Positions 24,890 to 34,057 of a stretch of DNA of 47,843 nt are shown here, in pieces; position 1 is the stretch's first letter; each line of letters begins with the position of its first letter. The position numbers were made by a program, and so were the translations under genes. Under the pieces are notes generated by a model, which did no database searches, was not told the origin of the DNA, and saw nothing but the letters and a program-made list of their open reading frames with translations. The stretch spans positions 1 through 47,843 of the forward strand of contig UQNV01000015.1 of the NCBI GenBank assembly GCA_900542505.1, read 5' to 3'. This stretch comes from an uncultured Alistipes sp. GTDB lineage: Bacteria > Bacteroidota > Bacteroidia > Bacteroidales > Rikenellaceae.

Positions 24890-25849
24890 ATGAAAAAATT
24901 CACCTGCGTACAGGATATCGGCGACCTGCATCAGGCCGTCGCCGAGGCATTCGAAATCAAGCGCGACCGCTTCCGCCATGCGGAGCTGGGCCGCAACCGC
25001 ACGCTGCTGATGCTCTTCTTCAACTCGAGCCTCCGCACCCGCCTCTCGACCCAGAAGGCGGCGATGAATCTGGGCATGAACGTCATGGTGCTCGACGTCA
25101 ACCAGGGCGCCTGGAGGCTCGAGACCGAGCGCGGCGTGGTGATGGACGGCGACAAGGCCGAACACCTGCTCGAGGCCATTCCGGTCATGGGCTCCTACTG
25201 CGACATCATCGGCGTACGCTCGTTCGCACGCTTCCTGGACCGCACCGAGGACTACGAGGAGCGCGTGCTCGAGCAGTTCATCCGCTACTCGGGCCGCCCG
25301 GTCTTCTCGATGGAGGCCGCCACGCGCCACCCGTTGCAGAGCTTCGCCGACCTGCTCACCATCGAGGAGTACAAGCGCACGGAGCGCCCCAAGGTGGTCA
25401 TGACCTGGGCGCCCCACCCCAACGCGCTGCCGCAGGCCGTGCCCAACTCCTTCGCCGAGTGGATGAACGCCACCGACTACGACTTCGTCATCACCCACCC
25501 CGAGGGCTACGAGCTCGACCCGCAGTTCGTCGGCCGCGCCCGCGTGGAATACGACCAGTGTAAGGCGCTCGAAGGGGCCGACTTCGTCTATGCGAAGAAC
25601 TGGGCCGCCTACACGGGAGACAACTACGGCAAGGTGCTGAGCCGCGACCGCTCGTGGACCGTCACGGCCGAAAAGATGGCGCTCACCCGCGACGCCTACT
25701 TCATGCACTGCCTGCCCGTGCGGCGCAACATGATTGTCACCGACGAGGTCATCGAGTCGCCGCGCTCACTGGTCATCCCCGAGGCGGCCAACCGCGAAAT
25801 CTCGGCACAGGTCGTACTCAAGAGGCTGCTGGAGGGGCTCGGGCAATGA
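24890..25849 (+). CDS. argF': N-succinylornithine (or N-acetylornithine) carbamoyltransferase
   Basis: This enzyme carbamoylates an N-acylated ornithine, giving N-acylcitrulline, in place of the usual ornithine transcarbamylase. The 319-residue protein is very like the Bacteroides fragilis SOTCase as I remember it: it opens MKKFTCVQDIGDL and has the carbamoyl-phosphate motif SSLRTR at 46-51, WAPHPNALPQAVPNSF and HCLPVRRN. Family knowledge: residue 90 is Pro in SOTCase, where acetylornithine enzymes have Glu; here it is Ala90 (MDGDKAEH), which fits the non-acidic, succinyl-type pocket. Start at 24890 gives the conserved N-terminus. It overlaps argB (ATGA). Confidence 0.92.
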   Translation: MKKFTCVQDIGDLHQAVAEAFEIKRDRFRHAELGRNRTLLMLFFNSSLRTRLSTQKAAMNLGMNVMVLDVNQGAWRLETERGVVMDGDKAEHLLEAIPVMGSYCDIIGVRSFARFLDRTEDYEERVLEQFIRYSGRPVFSMEAATRHPLQSFADLLTIEEYKRTERPKVVMTWAPHPNALPQAVPNSFAEWMNATDYDFVITHPEGYELDPQFVGRARVEYDQCKALEGADFVYAKNWAAYTGDNYGKVLSRDRSWTVTAEKMALTRDAYFMHCLPVRRNMIVTDEVIESPRSLVIPEAANREISAQVVLKRLLEGLGQ

Positions 25850-26631
25850 GGAGCGTCACGGTAGTGAAAATCGGGGGCAACGTCATCGACGACCCCGCGG
25901 CGCTGAAGCGCTTCCTCGGCGAATTCGCCGCGCTCGAAGGGGCCAAGATACTTGTCCACGGCGGCGGGAAGCTCGCCACGCGGCTTGCCGAACGGCTCGA
26001 GCTGAAGACGCAGATGGTCGACGGCCGCCGCATCACCGACCGGGGAACGCTCGACGTGGTGACGATGGTCTACGCCGGGCTGGTCAACAAGCAGCTCGTC
26101 GCCGGACTGCAGGCCGAGGGGTGCAACGCACTGGGGCTGTCGGGCGCCGACGGCAACGTCGTGACGGCACGCCGCCGGGCCCCCGAACCGGTCGACTACG
26201 GCTTCGTGGGCGACATCGAGCGGGTCGATGCCGGGCTGCTCGTGCGGCTGCTCGACGCGGGGCTGACCCCCGTCTTCCCGGCCATCATGCACGACGGCCG
26301 CGGCACGCTGCTCAACTGCAATGCCGACGGGGTGGCTACGGCCCTGGCCACGGCGCTCGCGCCGCAGATGCCCACCGATCTGGTCTTCTGCTTCGAGAAG
26401 CGCGGCGTGCTGCGCAACCCCGACGACGAGGAGTCGGTCATCGCCGAAATCACGCCCGACGACTTCGCGGCACTGCGCGCCGAGGGGGTCGTCAGCAAGG
26501 GAATGCTGCCCAAAATCGAGAATGCGCTGAAGGCCGTCGCCGAGGGAGTCCGGAGCGTCGTTATCCGCAGCGCCGGGAACCTCGCCGAGCCCTCGGGCAC
26601 CGTCATCCGGGAGCACCCCGCGGCGCAGTGA
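25846..26631 (+). CDS. argB: N-acylglutamate kinase
   Basis: ArgB phosphorylates N-acylglutamate, the second committed step of arginine synthesis. The 261-residue protein has the amino-acid-kinase fold with VVKIGGNVIDD at the N-terminus, VHGGGK near residue 40, LLNCNADGVATALATAL in the nucleotide-binding half and a C-terminal GMLPKIENALKAV. It lacks the N-terminal extension typical of arginine-sensitive hexameric forms, so it may not be feedback-inhibited (inference). It starts inside the end of argF'. Confidence 0.94.
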   Translation: MRSVTVVKIGGNVIDDPAALKRFLGEFAALEGAKILVHGGGKLATRLAERLELKTQMVDGRRITDRGTLDVVTMVYAGLVNKQLVAGLQAEGCNALGLSGADGNVVTARRRAPEPVDYGFVGDIERVDAGLLVRLLDAGLTPVFPAIMHDGRGTLLNCNADGVATALATALAPQMPTDLVFCFEKRGVLRNPDDEESVIAEITPDDFAALRAEGVVSKGMLPKIENALKAVAEGVRSVVIRSAGNLAEPSGTVIREHPAAQ

Positions 26632-26750
26632 CCCGTTCGGGCCGGGTCGCGGCGCATCCCGCGGCGGACCCATGTCCCCCGGATGCACCCGGAGCCGGCG
26701 TCGCGCCGCAACCCGCGGCCGCGACCCACGAACCCCCAACACGGAAAACC

Positions 26751-27836
26751 ATGCAACACGCCATCCAACACGCAACCGGCGAAGCCGTCGAACTGCTGCG
26801 CGGGCTCATCGCCCGCCCCTCGCCCTCGCGCAGCGAGGAGGCGACGGCCGACCTGCTGTTCGACTTCCTCGCCGCACGGGGCGCCGCACCCGAGCGGCTC
26901 CACAACAACGTCTGGGCCCGTGCCGAAGGGTTCGACCCCACGCGTCCGACGCTGCTGCTCAATTCGCACCACGACACCGTCCGTCCGGCGGCCGGATACA
27001 CGCGCGACCCGCACGCTCCCGACATCGAGGGCGACCTGCTCTACGGGCTGGGAAGCAACGACGCCGGGGCCTCGGTCGTCTGCCTCACGGAGACATTCCT
27101 CGCCTGGCGGCAACGGCAGCTTCCGTTCAACCTTGTGCTGGCACTCTCGGCCGAGGAGGAGTGCATGGGCGAGCATGGCATGCGGGCGCTGCTGCCGGCG
27201 CTCGGACGCATCGACATGGCGCTCGTGGGCGAACCCACCGGCATGCAGGCGGCCGTCGGCGAGCGGGGACTGGTCGTACTCGACTGCACGGCCCGCGGCC
27301 GCAGCGGCCATGCGGCGCGCGGCGAGGGGGTCAACGCCCTCTACATCGCGCTGGACGACATCGCCCGGCTGCGCACGCTGCGCTTCGAACGCTGCTCGGA
27401 GCTGCTCGGCCCCGTGGGCATCGCCGTGACGCAGATTGAGGCCGGGACGCAGCACAACGTCATCCCCGACACGTGCCGGTTCGTGGTCGACGTCCGCACC
27501 ACCGACGCCTACACCAACGAGCAGACGGTCGAGCTGCTGCGCCGCGAGCTCCGCTCCGAGGCCGTGCCCCGCTCGACGCGCGTCCGCGCCTCAGCCCTCG
27601 CGGCAGAGCATCCGCTCCACAGCGCCGCACGGGCCGCCGGCTTCGGGACCTTCGTCTCGCCGACCACCTCCGACATGGCGCTCATGCCCTTCCCCTCGCT
27701 CAAGATGGGGCCCGGCGACTCGGCCCGTTCGCACACGGCCGACGAATACGTGCGGCTCTCGGAAATCGAGGCCGGAATCGCCGGATACGACACCCTGCTC
27801 GAGGCGCTCCGCCGCGAAGCGGAGCACCTCGGCTGA
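26751..27836 (+). CDS. argE: M20 metallopeptidase, N-acylcitrulline/N-acylornithine deacylase
   Basis: This M20 enzyme most likely removes the acyl group from N-acylcitrulline, since the preceding carbamoyltransferase acts on acylated ornithine. The 361-residue protein has the zinc motif SHHDTV (His73, Asp75), YGLGSNDAGASVVC with the bridging Asp, the catalytic SAEEECMGEHG and GEPTGM. A dimerisation lid follows, with RGRSGHAARGEGVNAL. It lies between argB (119 bp) and argH (81 bp). The M20 family is broad, so the substrate rests on operon context. Confidence 0.88.
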   Translation: MQHAIQHATGEAVELLRGLIARPSPSRSEEATADLLFDFLAARGAAPERLHNNVWARAEGFDPTRPTLLLNSHHDTVRPAAGYTRDPHAPDIEGDLLYGLGSNDAGASVVCLTETFLAWRQRQLPFNLVLALSAEEECMGEHGMRALLPALGRIDMALVGEPTGMQAAVGERGLVVLDCTARGRSGHAARGEGVNALYIALDDIARLRTLRFERCSELLGPVGIAVTQIEAGTQHNVIPDTCRFVVDVRTTDAYTNEQTVELLRRELRSEAVPRSTRVRASALAAEHPLHSAARAAGFGTFVSPTTSDMALMPFPSLKMGPGDSARSHTADEYVRLSEIEAGIAGYDTLLEALRREAEHLG

Positions 27837-27917
27837 CCCACGTACGGGGGAGGCCGGCCGCACGGCGCCGCACCTCCCCGCAACATGTTTCACCCGAAAA
27901 AAACGCAACATACCGAT

Positions 27918-29216
27918 ATGGCAGGAAAACTCTGGGACAAGGGCTTCGAGCCCGACGCACAAATCGAAGCCTACACCGTGGGCAACGACCGCGAACTCGA
28001 CCTGCGGCTGGCCCGCTACGATGTCGAGGGGTCGCTGGCCCACATCGCGATGCTCGAAAGCATCGGACTGCTCACCCGCGACGAGCTGCAACGGCTCACG
28101 GCCGGACTGAAGGAGATTGCCGCCGAAATCGAGGCGGGCCGCTTCGAAATCGAGCCCGACACCGAGGACGTGCACTCGCAGGTCGAGCTGCTGCTCACCC
28201 GCCGCCTGGGCGACGTGGGCAAGAAAATCCACTCGGGCCGTTCGCGCAACGACCAGGTGCTCGTCGACCTCAAGCTCTTTCTGCGCGACGAGCTGCGGCA
28301 GACGGCCGAGGCCGTGCGCACGCTCTTCGACCGGCTGCAGGAGCTCAGCGAGCGCTACCGCGACGTGCTGATGCCGGGCTACACCCACCTGCAGGTGGCC
28401 ATGCCCTCGTCGTTCGGACTCTGGTTCGGCGCCTACGCCGAGACGCTCGTCGACGACCTGCGCCTGGTGGCGGCCGCCTACCGCATCGCCAACCAGAACC
28501 CGCTGGGCTCGGCGGCCGGCTACGGCTCGTCGTTCCCGCTCGACCGCACGATGACCACACGGCTGCTCGGCTTCGAGACGCTCCACTACAACGTCGTGGC
28601 GGCGCAGATGAGCCGCGGCAAGAGCGAGCGGGCCGCCGCCAACGCCATTGCGGCCGTTGCCGCCACCGTCGGGCGGCTGGCCATGGACGTCTGCCTCTTC
28701 ATGAGCCAGAACTTCGGCTTCGTCTCGCTGCCCGATGAGCTGACCACCGGTTCGAGCATCATGCCCCACAAGAAGAACCCCGACGTCTTCGAGGTGATGC
28801 GCGGCAAGTGCAACCGGCTGCAGGCCGTCCCCAACGAGATTGCCCTGCTGACGACCAACCTGCCGTCGGGCTACCACCGCGACCTGCAGCTGCTCAAGGA
28901 GATTCTCTTCCCGGCGACGACCGAAATCCGGCAGACGCTCGCCATGTGCACCTTCATGGTGGGCAACCTGCGCATCAACCGCCGCATCCTCGACGACACG
29001 CGCTACGACTACCTCTTCACGGTCGAGGAGGTGAACCGGCTGGTGCTCGAGGGGGTCCCCTTCCGCGAGGCCTACCGCCGCGTCGGCATGGAGGTCCAGC
29101 AGGGCGAATACCGCCCCGTCAAGGAGGTGCACCATACCCACGAGGGGAGCATCGGCCGGCTCTGCACCGAGGAAATCCGCCGCAAGATGGAGGGCGTGAT
29201 GGCCGAGTTCGAATAA
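27918..29216 (+). CDS. argH: Argininosuccinate lyase
   Basis: ArgH splits argininosuccinate into arginine and fumarate, the last step of the pathway. The 432-residue protein has IHSGRSRNDQV near residue 105, MPGYTHLQVAMP, and the fumarase/ASL-superfamily signature GSSIMPHKKNPDVFE, with the catalytic serine pair at about 279-280. The ATG at 27918 is preferred over in-frame ATG codons upstream because the conserved opening KLWDKGF follows directly. A strong terminator 25 bp later closes the operon. Confidence 0.95.
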   Translation: MAGKLWDKGFEPDAQIEAYTVGNDRELDLRLARYDVEGSLAHIAMLESIGLLTRDELQRLTAGLKEIAAEIEAGRFEIEPDTEDVHSQVELLLTRRLGDVGKKIHSGRSRNDQVLVDLKLFLRDELRQTAEAVRTLFDRLQELSERYRDVLMPGYTHLQVAMPSSFGLWFGAYAETLVDDLRLVAAAYRIANQNPLGSAAGYGSSFPLDRTMTTRLLGFETLHYNVVAAQMSRGKSERAAANAIAAVAATVGRLAMDVCLFMSQNFGFVSLPDELTTGSSIMPHKKNPDVFEVMRGKCNRLQAVPNEIALLTTNLPSGYHRDLQLLKEILFPATTEIRQTLAMCTFMVGNLRINRRILDDTRYDYLFTVEEVNRLVLEGVPFREAYRRVGMEVQQGEYRPVKEVHHTHEGSIGRLCTEEIRRKMEGVMAEFE

Positions 29217-29241
29217 CGCCGCACGAGATGCGGACCCTGCG

Positions 29242-29304
29242 GGCCGCCGCTCCGCCGAAGGAGGTTACAGAACGGACCTCCGGAGGAGAGCGGCGGCCTT
29301 TTTT
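29242..29304 (+). terminator. Intrinsic terminator of the arginine operon
   Basis: GGCCGCCGCTC (29242-29252) pairs with GAGCGGCGGCC (29288-29298), followed by T6. The long loop contains an inner hairpin GGAGGT/ACCTCC. It lies 25 bp after argH. Confidence 0.92.
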
Positions 29305-29489
29305 GCCTCACGGGGGTCTCCAATCCGAAAAAAATGGCTCTGCTGCCGAAAAAATATCTTCAGTCCGCAGCGCCATTACCGCATAAAGTGTAAGCAATCG
29401 AAAGTTTCTTCTTTCAAAATCGCAAGTCCTGACCGGTCCGAAGCCCGCGGCACCTCCTCGGAAGCCGGAGCCGCGGCCGCCGGTCGCTC
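29305..29489. other. Short gene-free gap after the arginine operon
   Basis: With the flanking terminator and promoter, this makes 375 bp without a gene. A weak GAAAG/CTTTC inverted repeat near 29399-29415 is the only structure noticed; no ORF or RNA gene is evident. Confidence 0.5.
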
Positions 29490-29519
29490 TTGCACAATTG
29501 CCCGAAACGGCTATCTTTG
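29490..29519 (+). promoter_or_regulatory. Promoter of the modular lipoprotein gene
   Basis: TTG at 29490-29492 and TATCTTTG at 29512-29519 are spaced by 19 nt, fitting the Bacteroidota -33/-7 pair. The leader to the ATG would be about 65 nt. Confidence 0.75.
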
Positions 29520-29591
29520 TGGAGAAAGGAGGGCCGAAGAGACTCCCATCGCTCCTTTCCCCATGTTTTACCCTTAAAAAAATTAATGCTT

Positions 29592-31478
29592 ATGAAAAGA
29601 TTCCGGACCCATCGGTGCGTTGCAGCGATGTTTGCTGTGCTGTTGTTGGCAACAACCGGTTGCAATGAGGACAATACGGAGGAGCCCGCTCCCCCGTCGA
29701 ACGTGACGACGACGCTCGAGCCGGGGCTTGTTCCGGCCTCGGGAGGTGAGGTGACCATTACCTGCGTCATTGAAAATCCCGTGAAGACGGCCATTCTCGA
29801 AGCACGAACCGACGACGAGTGGGTGACCGAACTCACCGTGCTCGAGCAGGAGTCGACCGTGACGGCCGTCATCGTCGCCAACAAGGAGTCCGAGGAGCGT
29901 ACGGCCACCGTGACGCTCTCCTACAACGGCAAGGAGTACCCCGTCGAGATACCCCAACAGGGCTACGTGGCACCCTTTGAACTCACGGCCACGGAGCTGA
30001 CCCACTGCGACGCACTCATCAGCGTCGTACCCGACGACAAGGAGGCAACCTACTATTCGAACGTCGCCCCCGCCGAAGGGTTCGATGCCGAAACCATCGC
30101 CGCATGGAACCTCGCATCGTTCACCTCCGCAGCCGAGACCGAAGGCATAAGCCTGGCCGAATACCTCGCCTCGGTGACCCGGAAGGGCGATGCGGAGTAC
30201 CACCCCGAACGGCTGACGCCCGAAACCGCCTACGTGGCCTACGCCTACGGCATCGACGGGACGACGGGCGCCGCAACCGGCGAAGTGATTGTCTGCCCCT
30301 TCGAGTCGCAGCCTGTCCCCGAAGGCGAGATGAGCGGCTGCACCATCGCTATCACGACGCAGGACCTGACCTCGACCTCGGTCACCGTCATCTTCACCCC
30401 TTCGGACCCCTCGGTCTATTACTACTACGACATGCTGGACGCGAAGGGCTACGAGGAGGTGCGCGACAACATGCCGTCATACCTCTACAACTCCCTCATC
30501 GAGCAGGTGTCCGACTTCTGGTCGCTCGAGCAGGTCATAAAGTACTCCTGCGCCACCGGTGAGAAGAGGGTGCAGAGCCGGGAACTCACGCCCGAGACGA
30601 CCTACTATGCTCTGGCCGTAGGCGTCAACCTCGAGGGACTCATCAACACCGAGGTGGCCGTGCTCGAAATCACGACGCCCGAGGATACGCCCATCGACTA
30701 CGGATTCAACTTCACCGTCGGCGAGGTGACGGCAACGGGTGCCGCGCTGACCATCACGCCCAACGACCCGCGCGCCTTCTACTACTGGGACCTGATGACC
30801 GAGGCCGAATATGCCGAGCTCAACGGCGACGAGGCGAAAATCGCCGAGTACTTCACCAGCAAGATGGACGCCAAGCGCATCGAGCAGTACGGCGATTATG
30901 CTTCGTTCTTCCCGCTGCCCGACTACATCGTCTCGCAGTGCTCCGAGGGTGCGGACGACTACACCTACGGCACGCTGTCGCCCGCAACGACCTACTACCC
31001 CTACGCCTTCTGGATTGACCAGAAGAGCGGAGAGCTCGCCTCGGAGACCACCTTCGGCGAACCCTTCACCACGAAGGAGATGGAACTCTCAAGTGCCGCA
31101 GCCACGCCCACGCTCTGGCTCACCGACGGCGACGACTGGGCCGAACTTGACCCGCAGGGCTATCTCTACCTCCGCGGAATGGCCATCCTCGGCGCGCGCC
31201 TGACCCCCAACTCCAGCGCCGTCCACTGGTATTCGAACATCTACAAGGCTTCGGACATCGCCTCGACGGACGACCTGCTGCTGGGCTCGTCGCTCATCAA
31301 CAGCCGCTACTACATGGACAAGACCTCCTACAACCTCTCCTACGGCGTGGCATGGGACAACACTGAGTATGTAATTGTCAGCATCGCCGTCGACGCCGAA
31401 GGCAACCGCGGCGAGTTGCAGAAGGTTCCGTTCCGGGTCGACAAGTCGCTGGCCGAAGAGCTCACCGAACTGCCGTAA
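29592..31478 (+). CDS. BACON-domain surface lipoprotein with three repeat modules
   Basis: The 628-residue protein has a lipobox LATTGC (Cys24) followed by acidic residues NED, resembling the Bacteroidota surface-export signal. Residues about 35-115 look like a BACON domain (PASGGEVTITC, a WVTELTV strand, ERTATVTLSYNGKEYPVEIPQQG). Three similar modules of 120-180 residues follow, each starting with a pattern like FELTATELTHCDALISVVP, TIAITTQDLTSTSVTVIF or FTVGEVTATGAALTITPND. Each next has an aromatic YY-strand and a helix, and ends L-x-P-x-T-x-Y. The C-terminal part (from about residue 500) is distinct. It may bind glycan or protein outside the cell; no enzyme motif is seen. A second ATG lies 6 bp upstream. 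Confidence 0.82.
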   Translation: MKRFRTHRCVAAMFAVLLLATTGCNEDNTEEPAPPSNVTTTLEPGLVPASGGEVTITCVIENPVKTAILEARTDDEWVTELTVLEQESTVTAVIVANKESEERTATVTLSYNGKEYPVEIPQQGYVAPFELTATELTHCDALISVVPDDKEATYYSNVAPAEGFDAETIAAWNLASFTSAAETEGISLAEYLASVTRKGDAEYHPERLTPETAYVAYAYGIDGTTGAATGEVIVCPFESQPVPEGEMSGCTIAITTQDLTSTSVTVIFTPSDPSVYYYYDMLDAKGYEEVRDNMPSYLYNSLIEQVSDFWSLEQVIKYSCATGEKRVQSRELTPETTYYALAVGVNLEGLINTEVAVLEITTPEDTPIDYGFNFTVGEVTATGAALTITPNDPRAFYYWDLMTEAEYAELNGDEAKIAEYFTSKMDAKRIEQYGDYASFFPLPDYIVSQCSEGADDYTYGTLSPATTYYPYAFWIDQKSGELASETTFGEPFTTKEMELSSAAATPTLWLTDGDDWAELDPQGYLYLRGMAILGARLTPNSSAVHWYSNIYKASDIASTDDLLLGSSLINSRYYMDKTSYNLSYGVAWDNTEYVIVSIAVDAEGNRGELQKVPFRVDKSLAEELTELP

Positions 31479-31542
31479 CGGCCGCGGGCCGGGGGCTGCA
31501 CAGCCTCCGGCTCCGGCTGCCGGACTCCGGCTCGTAACGCAA

Positions 31543-31579
31543 AGCGTCCCGCTCCACACGAGGAGCGGGACGCTTTTTT
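31543..31579. terminator. Intrinsic terminator between convergent lipoprotein and MFS genes
   Basis: AGCGTCCCGCTCC (31543-31555) and GGAGCGGGACGCT (31562-31574) form a 13-bp stem with a 6-nt loop followed by T6 on the plus strand. AAA on the other side gives weaker minus-strand function for the MFS gene. Confidence 0.92.
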
Positions 31580-31600
31580 CGGTTGCGGACCGGGGCCGGA

Positions 31601-32914
31601 TTAGTCGACCGGAATGTCCTTGTTGACGTTCTTCGAGCCGAAGAGTGCGTAATAGAAGATGTAGCACAGGCAGAGGATGATGACCCAGTAGCTTGCCAGA
31701 TAGCCGGCCAGGTCGGCCACGTAGCCCTGGATGAGCGGAAGAATACCGCCGCCGCAGACCATCACCATGAAGATGCCCGAGCCGACCGAGGTGTACTTGC
31801 CCAGACCCTCGACCGCAAGGTTGAACAGACCGCCCCACATCACCGAGGTGCAGAGACCGCACAGCACGAAGAAGACCACGCCGACGGGCACGCTCGCCAG
31901 ACCGAAGCTGATGTCCGAACGGAAGACGGGCATCGAAACCGTGGCGGTCGTGGGGGCGAAGATGCCGATGAGCACGAAGATGATGGCCAGTGCGCTCACG
32001 AAGGTAATCTGCGCACGGCTCGAAACCTTGGCGCCGACCAGACCGCCCAGCAGACGGCCGCACATCATCAGGAACCAGTAGGTACCCACCACCGAACCGG
32101 CGATTGCCGTGTCGAGACCCATGCCGACGGCACCCGAGGCACCATCCTTGGCCGACGTGAGGAAGAGGTTGATGAAGTTGGGAATACCCACCTCGATGCC
32201 CACATAGATGAAGATGGCCACCGTACCCAGCACGAAGTGGCGGAACGACATGGGACCGTACTTGTCGCCGGCCTCCTTCTTCTCATCGATGGCATAAGGC
32301 TCGGGAATCTGCATCAGCCACAGCACGATGAAGGCCACGGCGAAGATACCCATCGCGATGAAGAGCGCGGGGGCCGCATCGCTCAGCTGCGCCTTGGCCA
32401 CGTCGCCCATGAGGTAACCCACCAGCACGGGGACAATCGTCGCCGAAATGGAGTTGAGCGAACCGCCGAACTGAATGAGCTGGTTGCCGCGCTTGCCGCC
32501 GCCGCCCAGCGTGTTGAGCATCGGGTTGACCACCGTGTTGAGCATACACATCGAGAAGCCCGAAACGAAGGCGCCGACCAGATAGATGTAGAAGGGACCG
32601 AACGAGGAGCCGTCGCCCGAACCGGTGCGGCCGGCCAGGAACTGGATGCCCACACCGATGAAGCCCACGGCGATGGCGGCCAGCGCCGTCTTCTTGTAGC
32701 CGATGCGCTTGAGCATCAGGCCCGCCGGCAGACCCATGAAGAAGTAGGCGATGAAGTTGGCGGCATTGCCCAGCTGCGACATCCAGTTCGGAAGGGCGAA
32801 CTGGTGCTTGACGATGACACCCAGGGGGTTGGTGAGGCCCGTCACGAAGGATATCATCGCAAAGAGCGCGAACATCATGATGATGGGCAGGATGTAGCTT
32901 TTTTTCTGTTCCAT
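31601..32914 (-). CDS. FucP/GluP-type MFS sugar permease
   Basis: The 437-residue protein has 12 hydrophobic segments and the FHS (fucose-galactose-glucose:H+ symporter) style N-terminus with FALFAMISFVTGLTNPL. It also has GLPAGLMLKRIGYKK at the loop 2-3 position, a Gly-rich loop LGGGGKRGNQLIQFGGS and PVLVGYLMG. These features fit the Bacteroidota glucose/galactose or fucose permeases; the exact sugar cannot be read from sequence. It follows the polyprenyl synthase on the same strand by 49 bp with no recognisable promoter, so read-through is possible. Confidence 0.87.
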   Translation of the reverse strand: MEQKKSYILPIIMMFALFAMISFVTGLTNPLGVIVKHQFALPNWMSQLGNAANFIAYFFMGLPAGLMLKRIGYKKTALAAIAVGFIGVGIQFLAGRTGSGDGSSFGPFYIYLVGAFVSGFSMCMLNTVVNPMLNTLGGGGKRGNQLIQFGGSLNSISATIVPVLVGYLMGDVAKAQLSDAAPALFIAMGIFAVAFIVLWLMQIPEPYAIDEKKEAGDKYGPMSFRHFVLGTVAIFIYVGIEVGIPNFINLFLTSAKDGASGAVGMGLDTAIAGSVVGTYWFLMMCGRLLGGLVGAKVSSRAQITFVSALAIIFVLIGIFAPTTATVSMPVFRSDISFGLASVPVGVVFFVLCGLCTSVMWGGLFNLAVEGLGKYTSVGSGIFMVMVCGGGILPLIQGYVADLAGYLASYWVIILCLCYIFYYALFGSKNVNKDIPVD

Positions 32915-32963
32915 TATTAATTAGAGTATTTAGGTTTGATTTGTCTCTCTTCGGAGGGGAGGG

Positions 32964-33953
32964 TCATCGGTCGCGCTCGGCCACATAGGCGCACAGGTTG
33001 GCCAGCGCCGTTCTGAAGGGCGAATCCTCGTAGGAGGAGAGCAGGTCGAGCGCATGCTTCAGGTAGCCCTGCATCACCTCGGCGGCAGCAGCAAGGCCCC
33101 CTTCGCGCTCCACCGTCGTGCGGAGCTGCTCGACGGCGGTCTCCTCCTCGCGGCAGCGGGCAAGCAGCGCGAGCAGCTCGGCGCGGCGCTCTTCGCCCGC
33201 ACGGTCGAGCACCGCCAGCAGCGGCAGCGTGATTTTCCCTTCACGCAGGTCGTTGTTGAGCGGCTTGCCCGTATGGGCCGCCGGCGAATAGTCGAGGATG
33301 TCGTCCTGAATCTGGAAGGCCATGCCCAGCGCCTCGCCGAAGTTGCGCATGAGCACCACCCGTTCGTGGGGTGCACGCACGGCCAGCGCTCCGACCGACG
33401 CACTCGTCCCGAGCAGGCTGGCCGTCTTCTTGCGGATGATGTCCAGATAGGACTGGCGCGTCATCGTTCCCTTCTCGGCGCAGTCGCTCTGGAAGATTTC
33501 GCCCTCGCAGAGTGCCGTGAGCGAGCTGCAGACATGGGCGACGATGTCGTACTGGCCGCTCGACATGCCGATATTCATGTTCCGGGCCAGGATGAAATCG
33601 CCCAGCAGCACCGCCTTGTGCGACTGCCAGCGGGCATTGACCGAGGCCCGGCCCCGTCGTTCCGACGATTCGTCGATGACGTCGTCGTGGATGAGCGACG
33701 CCACGTGAATCATCTCCACGAGCATCGCCGCCAGCGAGACGCGCAATCCGAGACGCTCCGTTTCCTGCGGGGCATTCATCGCTGCCGAGAGCATCACCAG
33801 CGTGGGGCGAATCCCCTTGCCGCGCGACGAAAGGGCATAGCGCAGCATCTCGTCGAGCAAATCCCCTTCGGCCGTAAACTGCCGTGCGACAAACTCATCG
33901 AATGCTTGAAGGTCGGCCTCCACGGGTTTGCGGATTGTATCGAGTGTTATCAT
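32964..33953 (-). CDS. Trans-polyprenyl diphosphate synthase
   Basis: This enzyme extends allylic diphosphates with isopentenyl diphosphate to make the long prenyl chain, probably for menaquinone. The 329-residue protein has the first Asp-rich motif LIHDDVIDESSERRG, the second FQIQDDILDYS, the chain-length region just before the first motif, and the KGIRPTLVMLSAA opening. The ATG at 33953 (MITLDTIRKP) is chosen because further upstream codons overlap the promoter. It is divergent from the YfhO-like gene. Confidence 0.92.
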   Translation of the reverse strand: MITLDTIRKPVEADLQAFDEFVARQFTAEGDLLDEMLRYALSSRGKGIRPTLVMLSAAMNAPQETERLGLRVSLAAMLVEMIHVASLIHDDVIDESSERRGRASVNARWQSHKAVLLGDFILARNMNIGMSSGQYDIVAHVCSSLTALCEGEIFQSDCAEKGTMTRQSYLDIIRKKTASLLGTSASVGALAVRAPHERVVLMRNFGEALGMAFQIQDDILDYSPAAHTGKPLNNDLREGKITLPLLAVLDRAGEERRAELLALLARCREEETAVEQLRTTVEREGGLAAAAEVMQGYLKHALDLLSSYEDSPFRTALANLCAYVAERDR

Positions 33954-33975
33954 AAACGGATGGTCTTTTGCTTCG

Positions 33976-33983
33976 CAAAGATA
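33976..33983 (-). promoter_or_regulatory. -7 promoter element of the polyprenyl synthase gene
   Basis: On the minus strand this reads TATCTTTG, a full match to TAnnTTTG, about 23 bp before the start at 33953. No -33 match is apparent. Confidence 0.65.
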
Positions 33984-34026
33984 GTTATTTTTCGCCATAA
34001 CGGCGCGGGGAGTAAATGTTTTTTCG

Positions 34027-34034
34027 TACCTTTG
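34027..34034 (+). promoter_or_regulatory. -7 promoter element of the YfhO-like gene
   Basis: TACCTTTG, preceded by a T-rich tract, lies 23 bp before the ATG at 34058. It is divergent from the element at 33976-33983, with 43 bp between them. Confidence 0.65.
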
Positions 34035-34057
34035 GCCGTCGGTTAAGGACTGAAACG

